The notes beneath the pieces were generated by a model. The model did no database searches and had not been told where the DNA came from. It saw only the letters and a list, made by a program, of their open reading frames with translations. A stretch of DNA of 64,000 nucleotides from Raskinella chloraquaticus (SeqCode) (GTDB lineage Bacteria > Pseudomonadota > Alphaproteobacteria > Rhizobiales > UBA4765): assembly GCA_002365175.1 (NCBI GenBank), contig DEZK01000007.1, forward strand, positions 124,001 to 188,000, read 5' to 3'. The translations under genes were made by a program, and so were the position numbers. Position 1 is the stretch's first letter. Each line of letters opens with the position of its first letter. Positions 41,713 to 52,000 of the stretch are shown here, piece by piece.

Positions 41713-42873
41713 ATGAACCCTATTTTTGCCGATCTGCCGACAACGGTGTTCGAAGTGATGTCACGGCTGGCGCGCGAGCATGACGCGGTCAATCTGGGTC
41801 AGGGCTTTCCCGACGATCCGGGCCCGGCGGATGTGCGGGCAAAGGCTGCCGCAAGCGTCGTTGACGGGTGGAACCAGTATCCACCGATGATGGGCATCCC
41901 CGAATTGCGTCTGGCTGTTGCAGCGCATCACCGGCGCTTCTACGGGCTCGACATCGATGCCGAGCACGAGGTGATGGTGACGTCTGGCGCGACGGAAGCG
42001 CTGGCCGGCGCTATTTTCTCTCTGATAACACCCGGCGATGAGGTGGTGCTGTTCGAGCCGCTTTACGACGCCTATCTGCCACTTGTCAGGCGCGCTGGCG
42101 GCGTGCCGCGGCTGGTGACGCTGAAACCACCCCATTGGCGGTTCAGCGAAAGCGATCTGAGCGCTGCCTTCAGCGCGAAAACCAAAGTGGTCCTTATCAA
42201 CGACCCGCTCAATCCGGCAGCCTCGATCTGGCCGATCGAGGATCTCGACATGCTGGCCCGCTTTGTTGAAAAATCGGGCGCGGTCGTCATCCAGGATGCG
42301 GTGTGGGAACATGTGATTTTCGACGGGCGCGCGTTTACCCCGCTGATCACACGGCCCGGCATGCGCGAGAGGGTGGTGCATATCGGCTCGGCGGGAAAAA
42401 TCTTTTCGCTGACCGGTTGGAAAGTGGGGCTGGTGACAGCGGCGCCCGCCCTCATGCGCGTGCTGGCCAAAGCGCACCAGTTCCTGACCTTTACAACCCC
42501 GCCCAATCTGCAGGCGGCGGTAGCCTATGGCCTGGCGAAAGAGGATCGCTATTTCACGACGATGCGCAGCGATTTTGCCAAGGCCCGTGACTATTTTGCC
42601 AACGGCTTGCGGCAGATGGGCTTTGATCCGCTGCCCTGTCATGCGACCTATTTCGTCAATGTTGATCTGGCGGCCATCGGCATTAACGAGACCGACCGGG
42701 CGTTTGCCGAGCGGCTGGTGAGCGTCGGCGGCGTCGCCACCATCCCGGTCAGCGCGTTCTACGACACACAGGCCGTCACCACGGTTGTGCGTTTCTGTTT
42801 TGCCAAGAAGCAGTCAACCCTCGATGCGGCACTGGAGCGGCTGGACGCCTTCCTGAAGCATCATCGTCGATGA
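41713..42873 (+). CDS. PLP-dependent aminotransferase, class I/II (methionine/kynurenine aminotransferase-like)
   Basis: 386 residues. NLGQGFPDDP near the N-terminus, GATEALAGAIFSLITPGDEV, and the PLP lysine in HIGSAGKIFSLTGWKVG are present. The pattern resembles the YbdL/kynurenine aminotransferase branch. It is 11 bases after hydroxyproline epimerase and probably in the same operon, although a transaminase is not a standard member of that pathway. The expected NPxNP motif is NDPLNPAA here, a mild variation. Confidence 0.9.
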   Translation: MNPIFADLPTTVFEVMSRLAREHDAVNLGQGFPDDPGPADVRAKAAASVVDGWNQYPPMMGIPELRLAVAAHHRRFYGLDIDAEHEVMVTSGATEALAGAIFSLITPGDEVVLFEPLYDAYLPLVRRAGGVPRLVTLKPPHWRFSESDLSAAFSAKTKVVLINDPLNPAASIWPIEDLDMLARFVEKSGAVVIQDAVWEHVIFDGRAFTPLITRPGMRERVVHIGSAGKIFSLTGWKVGLVTAAPALMRVLAKAHQFLTFTTPPNLQAAVAYGLAKEDRYFTTMRSDFAKARDYFANGLRQMGFDPLPCHATYFVNVDLAAIGINETDRAFAERLVSVGGVATIPVSAFYDTQAVTTVVRFCFAKKQSTLDAALERLDAFLKHHRR

Positions 42874-42884
42874 GCTTGGGAGGT

Positions 42885-43952
42885 TCACTGGCGATCGTTG
42901 ATGCGGCGCAGCACAGTCGAGACAATCGGCAAAGTGAGCGCCAGCGCCAGAAAGCGGAGGAGGTGGTGTGTGCCCACATAGGCAACATCGAGGCCAAGCG
43001 AAAAGGCGATGATCGTCATGGCCTCAATACCGCCGGGGGCAAAGGCAACCATGGTCTCGGTCAGCGGGATGGCAAGCAGCCAATGGACCAGAAAGGCGCC
43101 GGCGAGGGCGACAATCGTCGATGACAGAAAGATCAACGCCGAGGCGGCGATTTCCGCCCGCAACATCGCGAATGTCGTGCCGTGAAAACGCAAACCCATA
43201 TAGGCGCCGAGTATAACGAAAGCCGGGAGCTGGATGGCCAGGGGAACCGGCGCCTCGATGAGGTCAAGCCCGTGGACAAGGCTGGAGGCGATGGCAGCGC
43301 CAATCAGGATGGGCGCTGGTATCCGCAAAAGGCGGGCAAGGGCGGCGCCCGCAACACCGGCGACAAACAGCAGGATATAATCGAGAAGGGCCGTATTGGC
43401 CTGGCCCTGTGCGCGCAGGCCCGTGCCGATGGTGTGCGGATCGATGAGCGCCAGCACGAAGGGCAGCACGGCGACGAGCAAAAACAGACGGATTGTCTGG
43501 GCGATGACGACGCGGCGCATGTCAGCGCCACTCTCTTCCGCCAGGATCAGAACGGTCGAGAGAGCGCCCGGCGCGGACGCATACATGGCGGTGTTGCGGT
43601 CCCAGCCAAAGGTGCGGCTGACGATGATGGCCGCACATATGATCGCCACAACCGTTGCGCCCAGGATGGCGAGGCTTGCCGGCCAGCGCGCCATGGCATG
43701 CAGGGTTGCGGGCGTCACGCTGACCCCCATGGATACGCCCAGCACGAGCATGGTCAGGTCACGCAGCGCGTTGGGGACGTGAAGGCGCAGGCCAAAGATC
43801 AGGCCGCAGGTGGCACCCACCATGGCGCCTGACAGCCAGGCCGCAGGCAAGCCTACCGCCGCAAACGCGGTTCCCCCCAGCGTCGCCAGTGCGAGCGTGG
43901 CCAGGGTGCGCATGATTTCGGAACGGCTCGGCAGGGATGGCTTCAGCGGCAT
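42885..43952 (-). CDS. AbrB family membrane protein (putative transporter)
   Basis: 355 residues with about ten membrane helices in two similar halves, each with the family pattern (AAWLSGAMVGATCGL; PAFVILGAYMGLRF). YASAPGALSTVLILAEESGAD and FAPGGIEAMTIIAFSLGLD are the repeated signature loops of the family once labelled ammonia-monooxygenase-like. It acts in the inner membrane; the substrate is unknown. It is convergent with the aminotransferase gene. Confidence 0.88.
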   Translation of the reverse strand: MPLKPSLPSRSEIMRTLATLALATLGGTAFAAVGLPAAWLSGAMVGATCGLIFGLRLHVPNALRDLTMLVLGVSMGVSVTPATLHAMARWPASLAILGATVVAIICAAIIVSRTFGWDRNTAMYASAPGALSTVLILAEESGADMRRVVIAQTIRLFLLVAVLPFVLALIDPHTIGTGLRAQGQANTALLDYILLFVAGVAGAALARLLRIPAPILIGAAIASSLVHGLDLIEAPVPLAIQLPAFVILGAYMGLRFHGTTFAMLRAEIAASALIFLSSTIVALAGAFLVHWLLAIPLTETMVAFAPGGIEAMTIIAFSLGLDVAYVGTHHLLRFLALALTLPIVSTVLRRINDRQ

Positions 43953-44120
43953 GGCAAGGCACTACATCATTTTTCAGCTGTTGTGCACGCCGCGCCAACG
44001 CTTATCCGGCGATTGGCGCTCACAACAAACCGGATCACCTGCCGCCCCACCCTTGCCCCTCAATTGTCGTTATGATCGTGCCAGATCGCGCCCGTCCCCG
44101 CAGCCGTTCACATCTGCGGC

Positions 44121-44465
44121 TCAACGGACGATGGCTTCGAGAACGGCCTCGCGGGTCAGCGGTTTGCGCAGCATCTTCTTGACACGCAGATCACGCAGCT
44201 GGCGTGAAATGACGGATTGGGACTGCGCGGATACGACGATGATGTCGGGCGGGGACGACATCGCCTGCACCCAGCGCACGACCCCCGCTCCATCAATACC
44301 AGGCAGTGCAAGATCGACGATCAGCGCGTCTTCCGGACAGGGTGGGCCAGCGGCAAAAAAAGCCTCGGCTGATGCATGCGTGAACGCCTCAAACCCCTGA
44401 AGCCGCAGCAGATACGCCATAGCGTCGGCGACCGCGTGGTCGTCCTCAACGATGTGAATTGCCAT
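44121..44465 (-). CDS. Single-domain response regulator
   Basis: 114 residues from ATG 44465 with AAGGGA upstream. Receiver only: acidic pair in HIVEDDHAVAD, phospho-accepting Asp in ALIVDLALPG, and a Lys in the MLRKPLTR loop. No output domain. It lies 164 bases downstream of the FixJ-like gene in the same direction and may relay phosphate to or from the kinase at 45228-46427. A near-perfect 20-bp palindrome is in front. Confidence 0.88.
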   Translation of the reverse strand: MAIHIVEDDHAVADAMAYLLRLQGFEAFTHASAEAFFAAGPPCPEDALIVDLALPGIDGAGVVRWVQAMSSPPDIIVVSAQSQSVISRQLRDLRVKKMLRKPLTREAVLEAIVR

Positions 44466-44539
44466 GCATCCCTTTCCCGCTTGCCACCCCACGCTGACTT
44501 CAACGGGCGGAAGGCGATGATTCAGAAAGCATTTTGCAT

Positions 44540-44559
44540 TTGAAGAATTAATTATTCAA
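44540..44559. promoter_or_regulatory. 20-bp AT-rich near-palindrome
   Basis: TTGAAGAATTAATTATTCAA, symmetric in 18 of 20 positions, 75 bases before the single-domain response regulator start. It is a candidate operator in an unusually AT-rich 164-base gap. Confidence 0.5.
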
Positions 44560-44629
44560 CGGCGATTGAATACTTATATGGGCAAAAAGCGACGTAAAAT
44601 TGAATTACACATATAAACAACCCCTTGTT

Positions 44630-45238
44630 TTACTGCAATTCGCCGGTCAGAACGATGCGCACGAGATCAGCCGCATTGCGCGCACCGAGCTTTTCCATGA
44701 TCCGCGCGCGATGGACTTCGATTGTCCGCGGCGAGATGCTCAGCGCCCTGCCCGCTTCCTTGTTGGACGCGCCGGCGGCAATCTGCTGGAGGACTTCCCG
44801 CTCGCGGGGCGTCAACAGATCCTGTCCGGCGAAAGCCGGCGCTGCCGCCGCGCCTGACTGGCGCTTCTCATAAATATCAATCGATTCACGGACGCGCTGG
44901 ATGACCGTATCGGCGTTGAACGGCTTTTCAAAAAAATCAAAAGCGCCATTCTTTATCGCCTGGACGGCCATGGGAATATCACCCTGACCGGAGATGATAA
45001 AAATCGGCGCCGGATAATGATTGGCGTCAAGATCGCCGAGGATTTCGATGCCGGACTTTCCCGGCATGTTAACGTCAAGGATGACGCAATGCGGCGTTTC
45101 CTTCAAAGCCGTTTCAAGAAAGCTGCGCCCTTCCGCAAATTCGCGGACAATGAACCCTTCAAACGACAACAAGACCGCCAGTGAATCACGAACCGCAGCA
45201 TCATCATCGACCAGATAAATCACACGTTCATTTTGCAC
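44630..45238 (-). CDS. FixJ-like response regulator (receiver + LuxR HTH)
   Basis: 202 residues from GTG 45238 with GAGG upstream; GTG 45250 is an alternative. The receiver has VIYLVDDDAAV, Asp in VILDVNMPGKSG and Lys in FFEKPF. The LuxR-type output is at about 140-200 (LTPREREVLQQIAAGASNKE, ISPRTIEVHRARIMEKLGA). It overlaps the end of the PAS-kinase gene by 11 bases, so the two form a coupled pair. Its targets are unknown. Confidence 0.93.
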   Translation of the reverse strand: MQNERVIYLVDDDAAVRDSLAVLLSFEGFIVREFAEGRSFLETALKETPHCVILDVNMPGKSGIEILGDLDANHYPAPIFIISGQGDIPMAVQAIKNGAFDFFEKPFNADTVIQRVRESIDIYEKRQSGAAAAPAFAGQDLLTPREREVLQQIAAGASNKEAGRALSISPRTIEVHRARIMEKLGARNAADLVRIVLTGELQ

Positions 45239-46427
45239 GTTCGACCTCACCAGATGTGGTTACAGGCACAGAGAGTGTTGGAGACATCGCCGCCGGCTGC
45301 CCTGACGGCAGACGAAGCACGAAGGTTGCCCCCTCGCCCTTCCCGCCCGGCAGGCACTGCAATTCGCCGCCGTGGTTCTGGGCGATAGATCGCGAGATCG
45401 CCAGCCCGATCCCAAGGCCGGAGCGTTTGCTCGTTGAAAAGACCTTGAACAAACTCGGCAGGATATCGACGGGTATTCCCGGTCCGTTATCAGCGATTTC
45501 GACGATGATGTCGTCGTCGATTGCTTTCGTTTCAATTCTGATCTCGGCTGCTGGCCGGCCGCGCACAGCTTCCATGGCGTTGCGTCCGAGATTGACGATG
45601 ATCTGCTGAAACTGAACGCCATCGACAAGGAGTGGCGGCAGGTCGGGCGCATCACGACGCACGATCCGTACCTTCGTGTGATTGCCAACCAGGGTCAGCT
45701 CGATGGCATCATCGATCAACGCCTTGACGTCATGCAGTTTGCGTTGCGGTTCCCGCTTTTCGGCAAACGAACGCATACGCTGAATGATTTTTCCGGCACG
45801 CTCCGCTTCATGAGCGGCCTTGGCGAGAATTGCGACCGAGCCGGGTGGCATGTCCCTGGCTGCGTCGCCTTTCTGCCCTCCGCGCAGGATCGTCTGCAGA
45901 TACAGCAGCACCGCCGTCAGCGGCTGATTGAGTTCATGGGCAAGTGCTGCGCCCATCTCGTCAATCGCTGATACACGGGCAAGATGAAGGTGGTCGGCCT
46001 GCAGGCGGTCCAGACGATCAGCGACCTCCTTGCGTGAGCGCAAATCACGCACAATGGCGATGAACTGGATACCATCGAACGTTGCGGCAATGCCAACCGT
46101 CAACTCGACAGGAAATTCATCTCCCGATTTATGACGCGCCTGGATTTCCCGTGTCTGGGCCGCCAGAAGGCCGGATGAAGCGACAAATTTTTGCCGGGAC
46201 AAGGCGTCAAGCGGCAGCTCTGATTCGTGATAAAACAACGATACGATATTCGATCCCATGGCCGCCGAAGCGTGATAGCCAAACAGGCGTTCGCAGGTGC
46301 GGTTGAAGGTGAGGATGGTGCCGGACGCATCGAAGATGATGATGCCATCAAGGGCAATATCCAGCACACCTTTGAGCTGCGCAGCGGCTGCGCCATCATT
46401 CATATGATAGCTCGCCGGATGGTTCAT
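45228..46427 (-). CDS. Soluble PAS sensor histidine kinase, FixL-like without heme ligand
   Basis: 399 residues from ATG 46427, which overlaps the stop of the carbonic anhydrase gene (ATGA). One PAS domain (about 20-135: LDIALDGIIIFDASGTILTF to IVRDLRSRKE) is followed by a HisKA box AALAHELNQPLTAVLLYL and a complete ATPase domain (NLGRNAMEA, ADNGPGIP, GLGIGLAIS). No membrane segment. The layout is like FixL, but at the place of the heme-binding His of FixL I find no His (RQKFVASSGLLAAQ), so heme-based oxygen sensing is unlikely. Confidence 0.92.
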   Translation of the reverse strand: MNHPASYHMNDGAAAAQLKGVLDIALDGIIIFDASGTILTFNRTCERLFGYHASAAMGSNIVSLFYHESELPLDALSRQKFVASSGLLAAQTREIQARHKSGDEFPVELTVGIAATFDGIQFIAIVRDLRSRKEVADRLDRLQADHLHLARVSAIDEMGAALAHELNQPLTAVLLYLQTILRGGQKGDAARDMPPGSVAILAKAAHEAERAGKIIQRMRSFAEKREPQRKLHDVKALIDDAIELTLVGNHTKVRIVRRDAPDLPPLLVDGVQFQQIIVNLGRNAMEAVRGRPAAEIRIETKAIDDDIIVEIADNGPGIPVDILPSLFKVFSTSKRSGLGIGLAISRSIAQNHGGELQCLPGGKGEGATFVLRLPSGQPAAMSPTLSVPVTTSGEVERAK

Positions 46428-47167
46428 TGGACCTCGACACACGACATGGGCGGCAGGACGATGCGCTCGCCATCAATGGGCAACATGGTGTTGGTTGCTT
46501 CATCCAGAACCAGCAGTCGACCGGTGGCGATCGAAAAATAGACCGCGTGAAGAGCAAGCCGGCCCTTTTCCTCCAGGATCGAAATACAGGGAAACGTTCG
46601 CAGATTGGCGAGGCCACGGCGAAGCGAGGCCACTTCCAGCAAGCTGCAATCCTCGTCCTCATTACCCGACAGGACGCCTGCAATATCGTCATGAGCGGGG
46701 CCGAGGATCGATACCCATTTGCCGACGAAATCGCCCGGCGACAACGGGGCGCGGCGCGCACTCAAAAAAGCGCGCACCCCCCCACAACGCGCATGCCCGA
46801 GGATGACGATGTTCGCCACCTTCAATTCCTGAACGGCGAATTCGAGTGCAGCACTTGTCGAATGCTGACCGCCATCCGGCTCATAGGGAGGAACAAGATT
46901 GGCGACGTTTCGCACGACAAACAATTCGCCGGGATCAGCGTCAAACACCACTTCGGGGGGCACGCGCGAATCGCAACACCCGATCAGGGCGGTCAACGGG
47001 CGCTGCCCGCTCCAGCCCATTTTCCGGAACCGTGCCTGTTCATCATCCAGCCTGCGCGTGCGGAACGCGTGGTAGCCCTGGAGCAGATGATCGGGTAGCG
47101 CCAAGACACGGCCTTTCAGGTTTTTTGTCGCAAGTCCTTCATATAAATGAATTTGTTTTTTGTGCAA
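46424..47167 (-). CDS. Beta-class carbonic anhydrase
   Basis: Up to 247 residues. It interconverts CO2 and bicarbonate. Zinc and active-site residues are present: Cys65-Asp66-Ser-Arg68 (GCCDSRVPPE), His125 and Cys128 (GHARCGG). No ATG fits the N-terminus: the frame opens with TTG 47167, while TTG 47104 has a better ribosome site (GAAAGG) and gives a usual family start just before LPDHLLQGYHAF. Its 4-base overlap with the PAS-kinase gene couples it to the two-component system. Confidence 0.9.
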   Translation of the reverse strand: MHKKQIHLYEGLATKNLKGRVLALPDHLLQGYHAFRTRRLDDEQARFRKMGWSGQRPLTALIGCCDSRVPPEVVFDADPGELFVVRNVANLVPPYEPDGGQHSTSAALEFAVQELKVANIVILGHARCGGVRAFLSARRAPLSPGDFVGKWVSILGPAHDDIAGVLSGNEDEDCSLLEVASLRRGLANLRTFPCISILEEKGRLALHAVYFSIATGRLLVLDEATNTMLPIDGERIVLPPMSCVEVQ

Positions 47168-47189
47168 GACTAATTATGCAACCGCGCTC

Positions 47190-48374
47190 CTACCGTTTCA
47201 GCCACGCGACCAGACGGAAAACCGCTTCTTCAACAAGGTCTTCGCGGCGCAGGAAACAAAATCTCATATAGCCTTCCCCGCCCGGGCCGAAGGCGGTTCC
47301 CGGCGCCATACCGATATTCGCTTCGTCGACGAGACGCAGCCCAAGCTGGCGCACATCCTTCTCGCCATCGATGGAAAAGAAGAGATAGAAGGCGCCGTCG
47401 GGCGGCGTGAAGCGCACGCGGCCGGTTGAAGCCAGGCCATCGCAAACGATGGCCCGCCCCCGTCTGGCACGATCGATCACATGCTCGACATAGGGCTCGC
47501 CATGGGTGAGGGCGACGATGCCGGCGCGCTGCATGAAGGCGGCCACGCCCGATGTCGCGTATTGTATGAGATTTTCCACCACCTGGCCCAGCCGTGGCGG
47601 CGCCATGATCCAGCCCATGCGCCAGCCGGTCATCGACCAGTTTTTTGAAAAGGTATTGACGAAGAGGATCTTGTCATCCTCCTCCATGATATCGAGGAAG
47701 GAGGGAGCGCGGGCGCCGGCATAATAGAAGCGGGTGTAGATCTCATCAGCGATGATCCACAACCCATGCTGGCGCGCAAAGGCAAGGATAGCACGAAGCT
47801 CATCGGCTGTTGCGGTCCAACCGGTGGGATTGGACGGCGAGTTGATGAAGATGGCACGGGTGCGATCGGTGCGGGCGGCGAAGAGTTTTTCGAGATCAAG
47901 CTGCCACCCGGTATTACCGAAAGTCATCGGTATAAACCGTACCTTGCCGCCATTGACGCCGGCGGCTGCCGCAGCATTCGGCCAGGCGGGAGAGGGAATG
48001 AGGATTTCATCGCCAGCGCCAACCGTCATGCCAAGCGCCACCTGGATGGCCTGCATCCCGGAACCGGTGACAAAGAACTGCTCAGGAGAAAACATCTTGC
48101 CGAACAGGCGCTGATGATAGTCAGCGAGCGCCTGGCGCAAATCCGGCAGGCCGCGCTGATAGGTATAAAACGTCTCGCCAGCGGCAAGCGCGCGGGTGGC
48201 GGCCTCGGCGATAAAGGCGGGCGTCGGCTCGTCCCCTTCGCCTGCCCATAACGGGATCAGCCCGGGGCGCATGCGACCGTAATTCATCACTTCCACGATT
48301 CCGCTTTCAGGGGCCGAAAGCGCCTCGGGGCGCAGTGATGATGCAAGAGTGGACGTGTCGCTATGAATGGTCAT
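47190..48374 (-). CDS. PLP-dependent aminotransferase, class I/II
   Basis: 394 residues. Family features: SGMQAIQVALGMTVGAGDEI, NSPSNPTGW (the NPTG motif), DEIYTRFYY and the PLP lysine in NTFSKNWSMTGWRMG. It belongs to the aspartate-aminotransferase fold group; the substrate is unknown. It ends 22 bases before the carbonic anhydrase frame on the same strand, so the four genes 48374-44630 may be one transcript. Confidence 0.92.
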   Translation of the reverse strand: MTIHSDTSTLASSLRPEALSAPESGIVEVMNYGRMRPGLIPLWAGEGDEPTPAFIAEAATRALAAGETFYTYQRGLPDLRQALADYHQRLFGKMFSPEQFFVTGSGMQAIQVALGMTVGAGDEILIPSPAWPNAAAAAGVNGGKVRFIPMTFGNTGWQLDLEKLFAARTDRTRAIFINSPSNPTGWTATADELRAILAFARQHGLWIIADEIYTRFYYAGARAPSFLDIMEEDDKILFVNTFSKNWSMTGWRMGWIMAPPRLGQVVENLIQYATSGVAAFMQRAGIVALTHGEPYVEHVIDRARRGRAIVCDGLASTGRVRFTPPDGAFYLFFSIDGEKDVRQLGLRLVDEANIGMAPGTAFGPGGEGYMRFCFLRREDLVEEAVFRLVAWLKR

Positions 48375-48437
48375 GGGAGCCCGCTTTCTGTGCTGAAGCT
48401 CCGGATGTAGCCAAGGACGGGTGGATTAGAAAGCGCT

Positions 48438-48464
48438 GGATCGTGATGGTTCTCATCACGATCC
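48438..48464 (-). terminator. Hairpin after mscL, probable terminator
   Basis: GGATCGTGATG (48438-48448), 5-base loop, CATCACGATCC (48454-48464): a perfect 11-bp stem about 30 bases after the mscL stop. On the minus strand it is followed only by a short pyrimidine stretch (GCGCTTTCT), so termination may be imperfect and extend toward the aminotransferase. Confidence 0.6.
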
Positions 48465-48492
48465 GCGATGACATCGAGTCGCCGAGCGCCAC

Positions 48493-48906
48493 CTACTTCT
48501 TCAGCAGGTCACGAATTTCGCTGAGGAGCGTGACCTCCGCCGTAGGAGCGGCTGGGGCCGGGGGCGCTGCGGCCTCCTTGCGCTTCAAATTGTTCATCAA
48601 CTTGACCACCATGAACATCACCCAGGCGATGATGATGAAATTGATGGCAATCGTTACAAAGCGGCCCCAGGCAAGCACGGCGCCCTGCTTCTGCGCTTCA
48701 GCAAGGCTTGTGGCGGTGACCGATTTGGCAAGACCGACAAAATAATTTGAAAAATCAAGACCGCCGGTGATCGCGCCGATAATGGGAAGGAAAATATCGC
48801 CAACCATCGAATCGACGATCTTGCCGAAGGCGGCGCCGATGATCACACCGATCGCCAGATCGACAACATTGCCTTTCATGGCAAATTCTTTGAATTCCTG
48901 AAGCAT
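48493..48906 (-). CDS. mscL: Large-conductance mechanosensitive channel MscL
   Basis: 137 residues from ATG 48906 with GAGGGG upstream. The start MLQEFKEFAMKGNVVDLAIG continues into the gating helix IIGAAFGKIVDSMVGD, and both helices and the C-terminal LLSEIRDLLKK bundle are typical. It opens under strong membrane tension to release solutes on osmotic downshift. The linker before the C-terminal helix is rich in Ala/Pro (EAAAPPAPAAPTAE). It is divergent to the transporter-kinase gene. Confidence 0.97.
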   Translation of the reverse strand: MLQEFKEFAMKGNVVDLAIGVIIGAAFGKIVDSMVGDIFLPIIGAITGGLDFSNYFVGLAKSVTATSLAEAQKQGAVLAWGRFVTIAINFIIIAWVMFMVVKLMNNLKRKEAAAPPAPAAPTAEVTLLSEIRDLLKK

Positions 48907-49056
48907 TGAACACCCCTCTGCGTCTATCGCCTCACTCACTGGAGGTGAATTGATGTTAGTGAAGAGCGGCACAATTGGAAGTGCTAAATCCACCTCCCGC
49001 ACCCTTAGCGTTTTTTTCCAAAGCGGCTAATGTTCCCGGACGTGTGAGGAGTGCAA

Positions 49057-52000
49057 ATGCTGTTTGGCTGGGCTGTTGTCGTCATTGCGCTTGCCTATAT
49101 AGGCGCGCTCTTTGCAGTCGCCGGCTGGGCCGAGAAGCACGGCGCAACCTATCTCGCCCGTCATCGCCCCACGATCTATGCGCTGGCGCTTGGCGTTTAC
49201 TGCACCTCCTGGACTTTCTACGGGTCGGTTGGCATGGCCACGACACGTGGTTTCGACTTTCTGGCGATCTATCTAGGCCCCATCCTTCTGTTTGCGGTCA
49301 CGCCTGGCCTGCTGCGCCGGGTCGTCGCCTTGAGCAAGACGCAGAAGATCACTTCGCTGGCGGACTTCCTCGCGGCACGCTACGGCAAAAATCAACGTGT
49401 CGCAGTCGTTGCAACCATCATTATCGTCGTCGGCGTCCTGCCCTACATCGCCCTGCAGCTCAAGGCGATTTCGACCTCGATCACCGCACTGCTGGGCGGC
49501 GAGGGGACGATTGCCTATGTCACCGCGCCGCTGGTCGGCGATCTGCCTTTGCTGGTGGCGCTGTCGCTGGCGCTGTTTTCGATCCTCTTTGGTACGCGGA
49601 CGCTTCATCAAAGCGAGCGCCAGTACGGGTTGATGTTTGCCATCGCTGTCGAAAGCGTCGTCAAGCTCGCCGCCTTCCTTGTGGTTGGCGGGTATATTGT
49701 CTTTGTCCTTTATGACGGGCCGGGCGATCTCCTCGAAGCGGCGGCAATTACACCGGGGGCGCTTGCCCCCTTCAGCCGCGACATCGATGGCGGGCAGTGG
49801 ATCACGCTCACCGGCCTGTCCTTTGTTGCCGCCTTGCTGCTGCCGCGCATGTTTCATATGGCGGTGATCGAAAGCGATACGGCAGACGACGTCCGTCGCG
49901 CGACATGGCTGTTTCCACTCTATCTGGTGGCAATCAACCTCTTCGTACCCTTCATCGCCATTGCCGGGCTGACCGCTTTTGCCGGCCAGACGTTCGATGC
50001 GGACATGCTGGTTCTGGCACTGCCGCTGTCGGGGGGCGCAAGCGCGGTATCGATCATCGCCTTCATCGGCGGCCTGTCATCGGCAACCGCCATGGTGATC
50101 ATCGCCAACGTCGCCATCTCGGTGATGATTGCCAATGAGATCGTGACGCCCCTCCTGCTTTTTCGCCGGCAGAAATCGCAGGTCGGCGAAGCGGATATGG
50201 GACGAACCGTCCTGTTGGCGCGCCGCATCGGTATCCTGGTGGTGCTCATGCTGGCCTATGCCTACCAGAAGTTTGCAGTCAGCGATCAGCACCTGGCCGC
50301 CATCGGTCTTCTGTCGTTTACCGCCATCGTCCAGCTGGCTCCGGCATTTTTCGGTGGGCTGATCTGGCCAGGTGCCAGCGCCGCCGGCGCCTTGTGCGGG
50401 CTGATCGCCGGCAGCCTGATGTGGGCCTATACCCTGCTGCTGCCGAGTTTTGCGGCATCAGGCCTGATTTCCTCCACGTTTCTGACGCTCGGGCCTTGGG
50501 ACATCGGCTGGCTCAAACCGCAGGGTCTTCTTCATGTCGGGCTTGATCCGCTGACGCATGGCGTTTTCTGGAGCCTGCTGGTCAATCTCATCGGCTATGT
50601 CGCCGGGTCGCTTTTCTTCCAGCCCAAAGACATTGAAGCCTCGCAGGCAAAGACGTTCATTGCCCCTCCCAACAGCAGCCCCTCGACGCGGCTGCGCATC
50701 TGGCGCACCGCCATCACCGTCCGCGATCTCGAGGAGACGGTATCGCGCTATCTGGGCGCGGCGCGGACGCAGGCCTCCCTGCAAGGCTTTGCGCAAGCAC
50801 ATCGCGTTGATCTGCAACCAGGCATGGAAGCGGATATCGAACTGTTACGCCATTGCGAATACCTTCTGGCGAGCGCCATCGGCGCAGCCTCGGCACGCCT
50901 CGTTCTTGCCCTGCTGCTGCGCCGGCGCAACGTGTCGGCCAAGGCAGCGCTGCGCCTTCTCGATGATGCCTCGGCCGCTCTCCAGTATAATCGCGACCTG
51001 CTGCATACGGCGCTCGATGAGGTCAATCAGGGGATTGCGGTTTTTGATCGTGATCTGCGGCTGATCACGTGGAACCGTCGTTTTGATGCGCTGCTGGAAC
51101 TGCCGACGAACCTCATCAGCATCGGCACATCGGTGCAGGATATCATCACCTATCTTGCGAACCGCGGAGAATTCGGAGCGGGCAGCGCGGACGAGCTTGT
51201 GGCAACACGACTGGCTGCATTCCTTGCCACCGGCAAAACGCAGCGCCGGCCGTTCCTCGCGCTCGGTCTCATCCTCGAAATCAGAACGGCAAGACTGCCG
51301 GGTAGTGGCTATGTTTCGACCTTCAGCGATGTCACCCAACAGGTGCAGGCGGCTGAAAATCTCGAACGCGTCAACGCAAGCCTCGAAATCCGTGTCCGCG
51401 AGCGCACCGATCAGCTGATGCGTCTCAACGACGAGCTGGCGCGCGCCCGGGCGACGGCGGATGACGCCAACCTCGGAAAAACCAAATTTCTTGCAGCCGC
51501 CGGCCATGACATTCTGCAACCCCTCAATGCGGCCAGGCTCTATATTTCCGCCCTTCTCGAGCGCGATGCATCAAGCGAGCACAACCGGCTGGTCAGCAAT
51601 GTCGACCAGTCGCTTGAGGCGGTCGAAGAAATCATCGGCGCCTTGCTCGATATTTCGCGTCTCGACACGGGAGCGCTCAAGACCGAGATCACATCCTTTC
51701 CGCTCGGCGAATTAATGCGCCAGATCGACATCGAATTTGTTCCAACCGCGCGTGATCGGGGGCTTGACCTTGTTGTCCTTTCAACCGAGCTGTGGGTGAC
51801 GTCCGATCGACGATTGCTGCGAAGGCTGCTGCAAAACCTCGTGTCAAACGCGCTGAAATACACGAGGGAAGGGCGCGTTCTTGTCGGCTGTCGGCGGCGC
51901 GGCGCGCACCTCGACGTGCAGGTATGGGATAGCGGCCTTGGCATACCTGAGCACAAACAGGAGGTGATCTTTCGCGAATTCGAACGGCTGGATCAGGGTG

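Noticed and set aside
45228..46427. Calling the kinase a heme oxygen sensor FixL
   Set aside because: The His that binds heme in FixL is not found at the matching position of the PAS domain.
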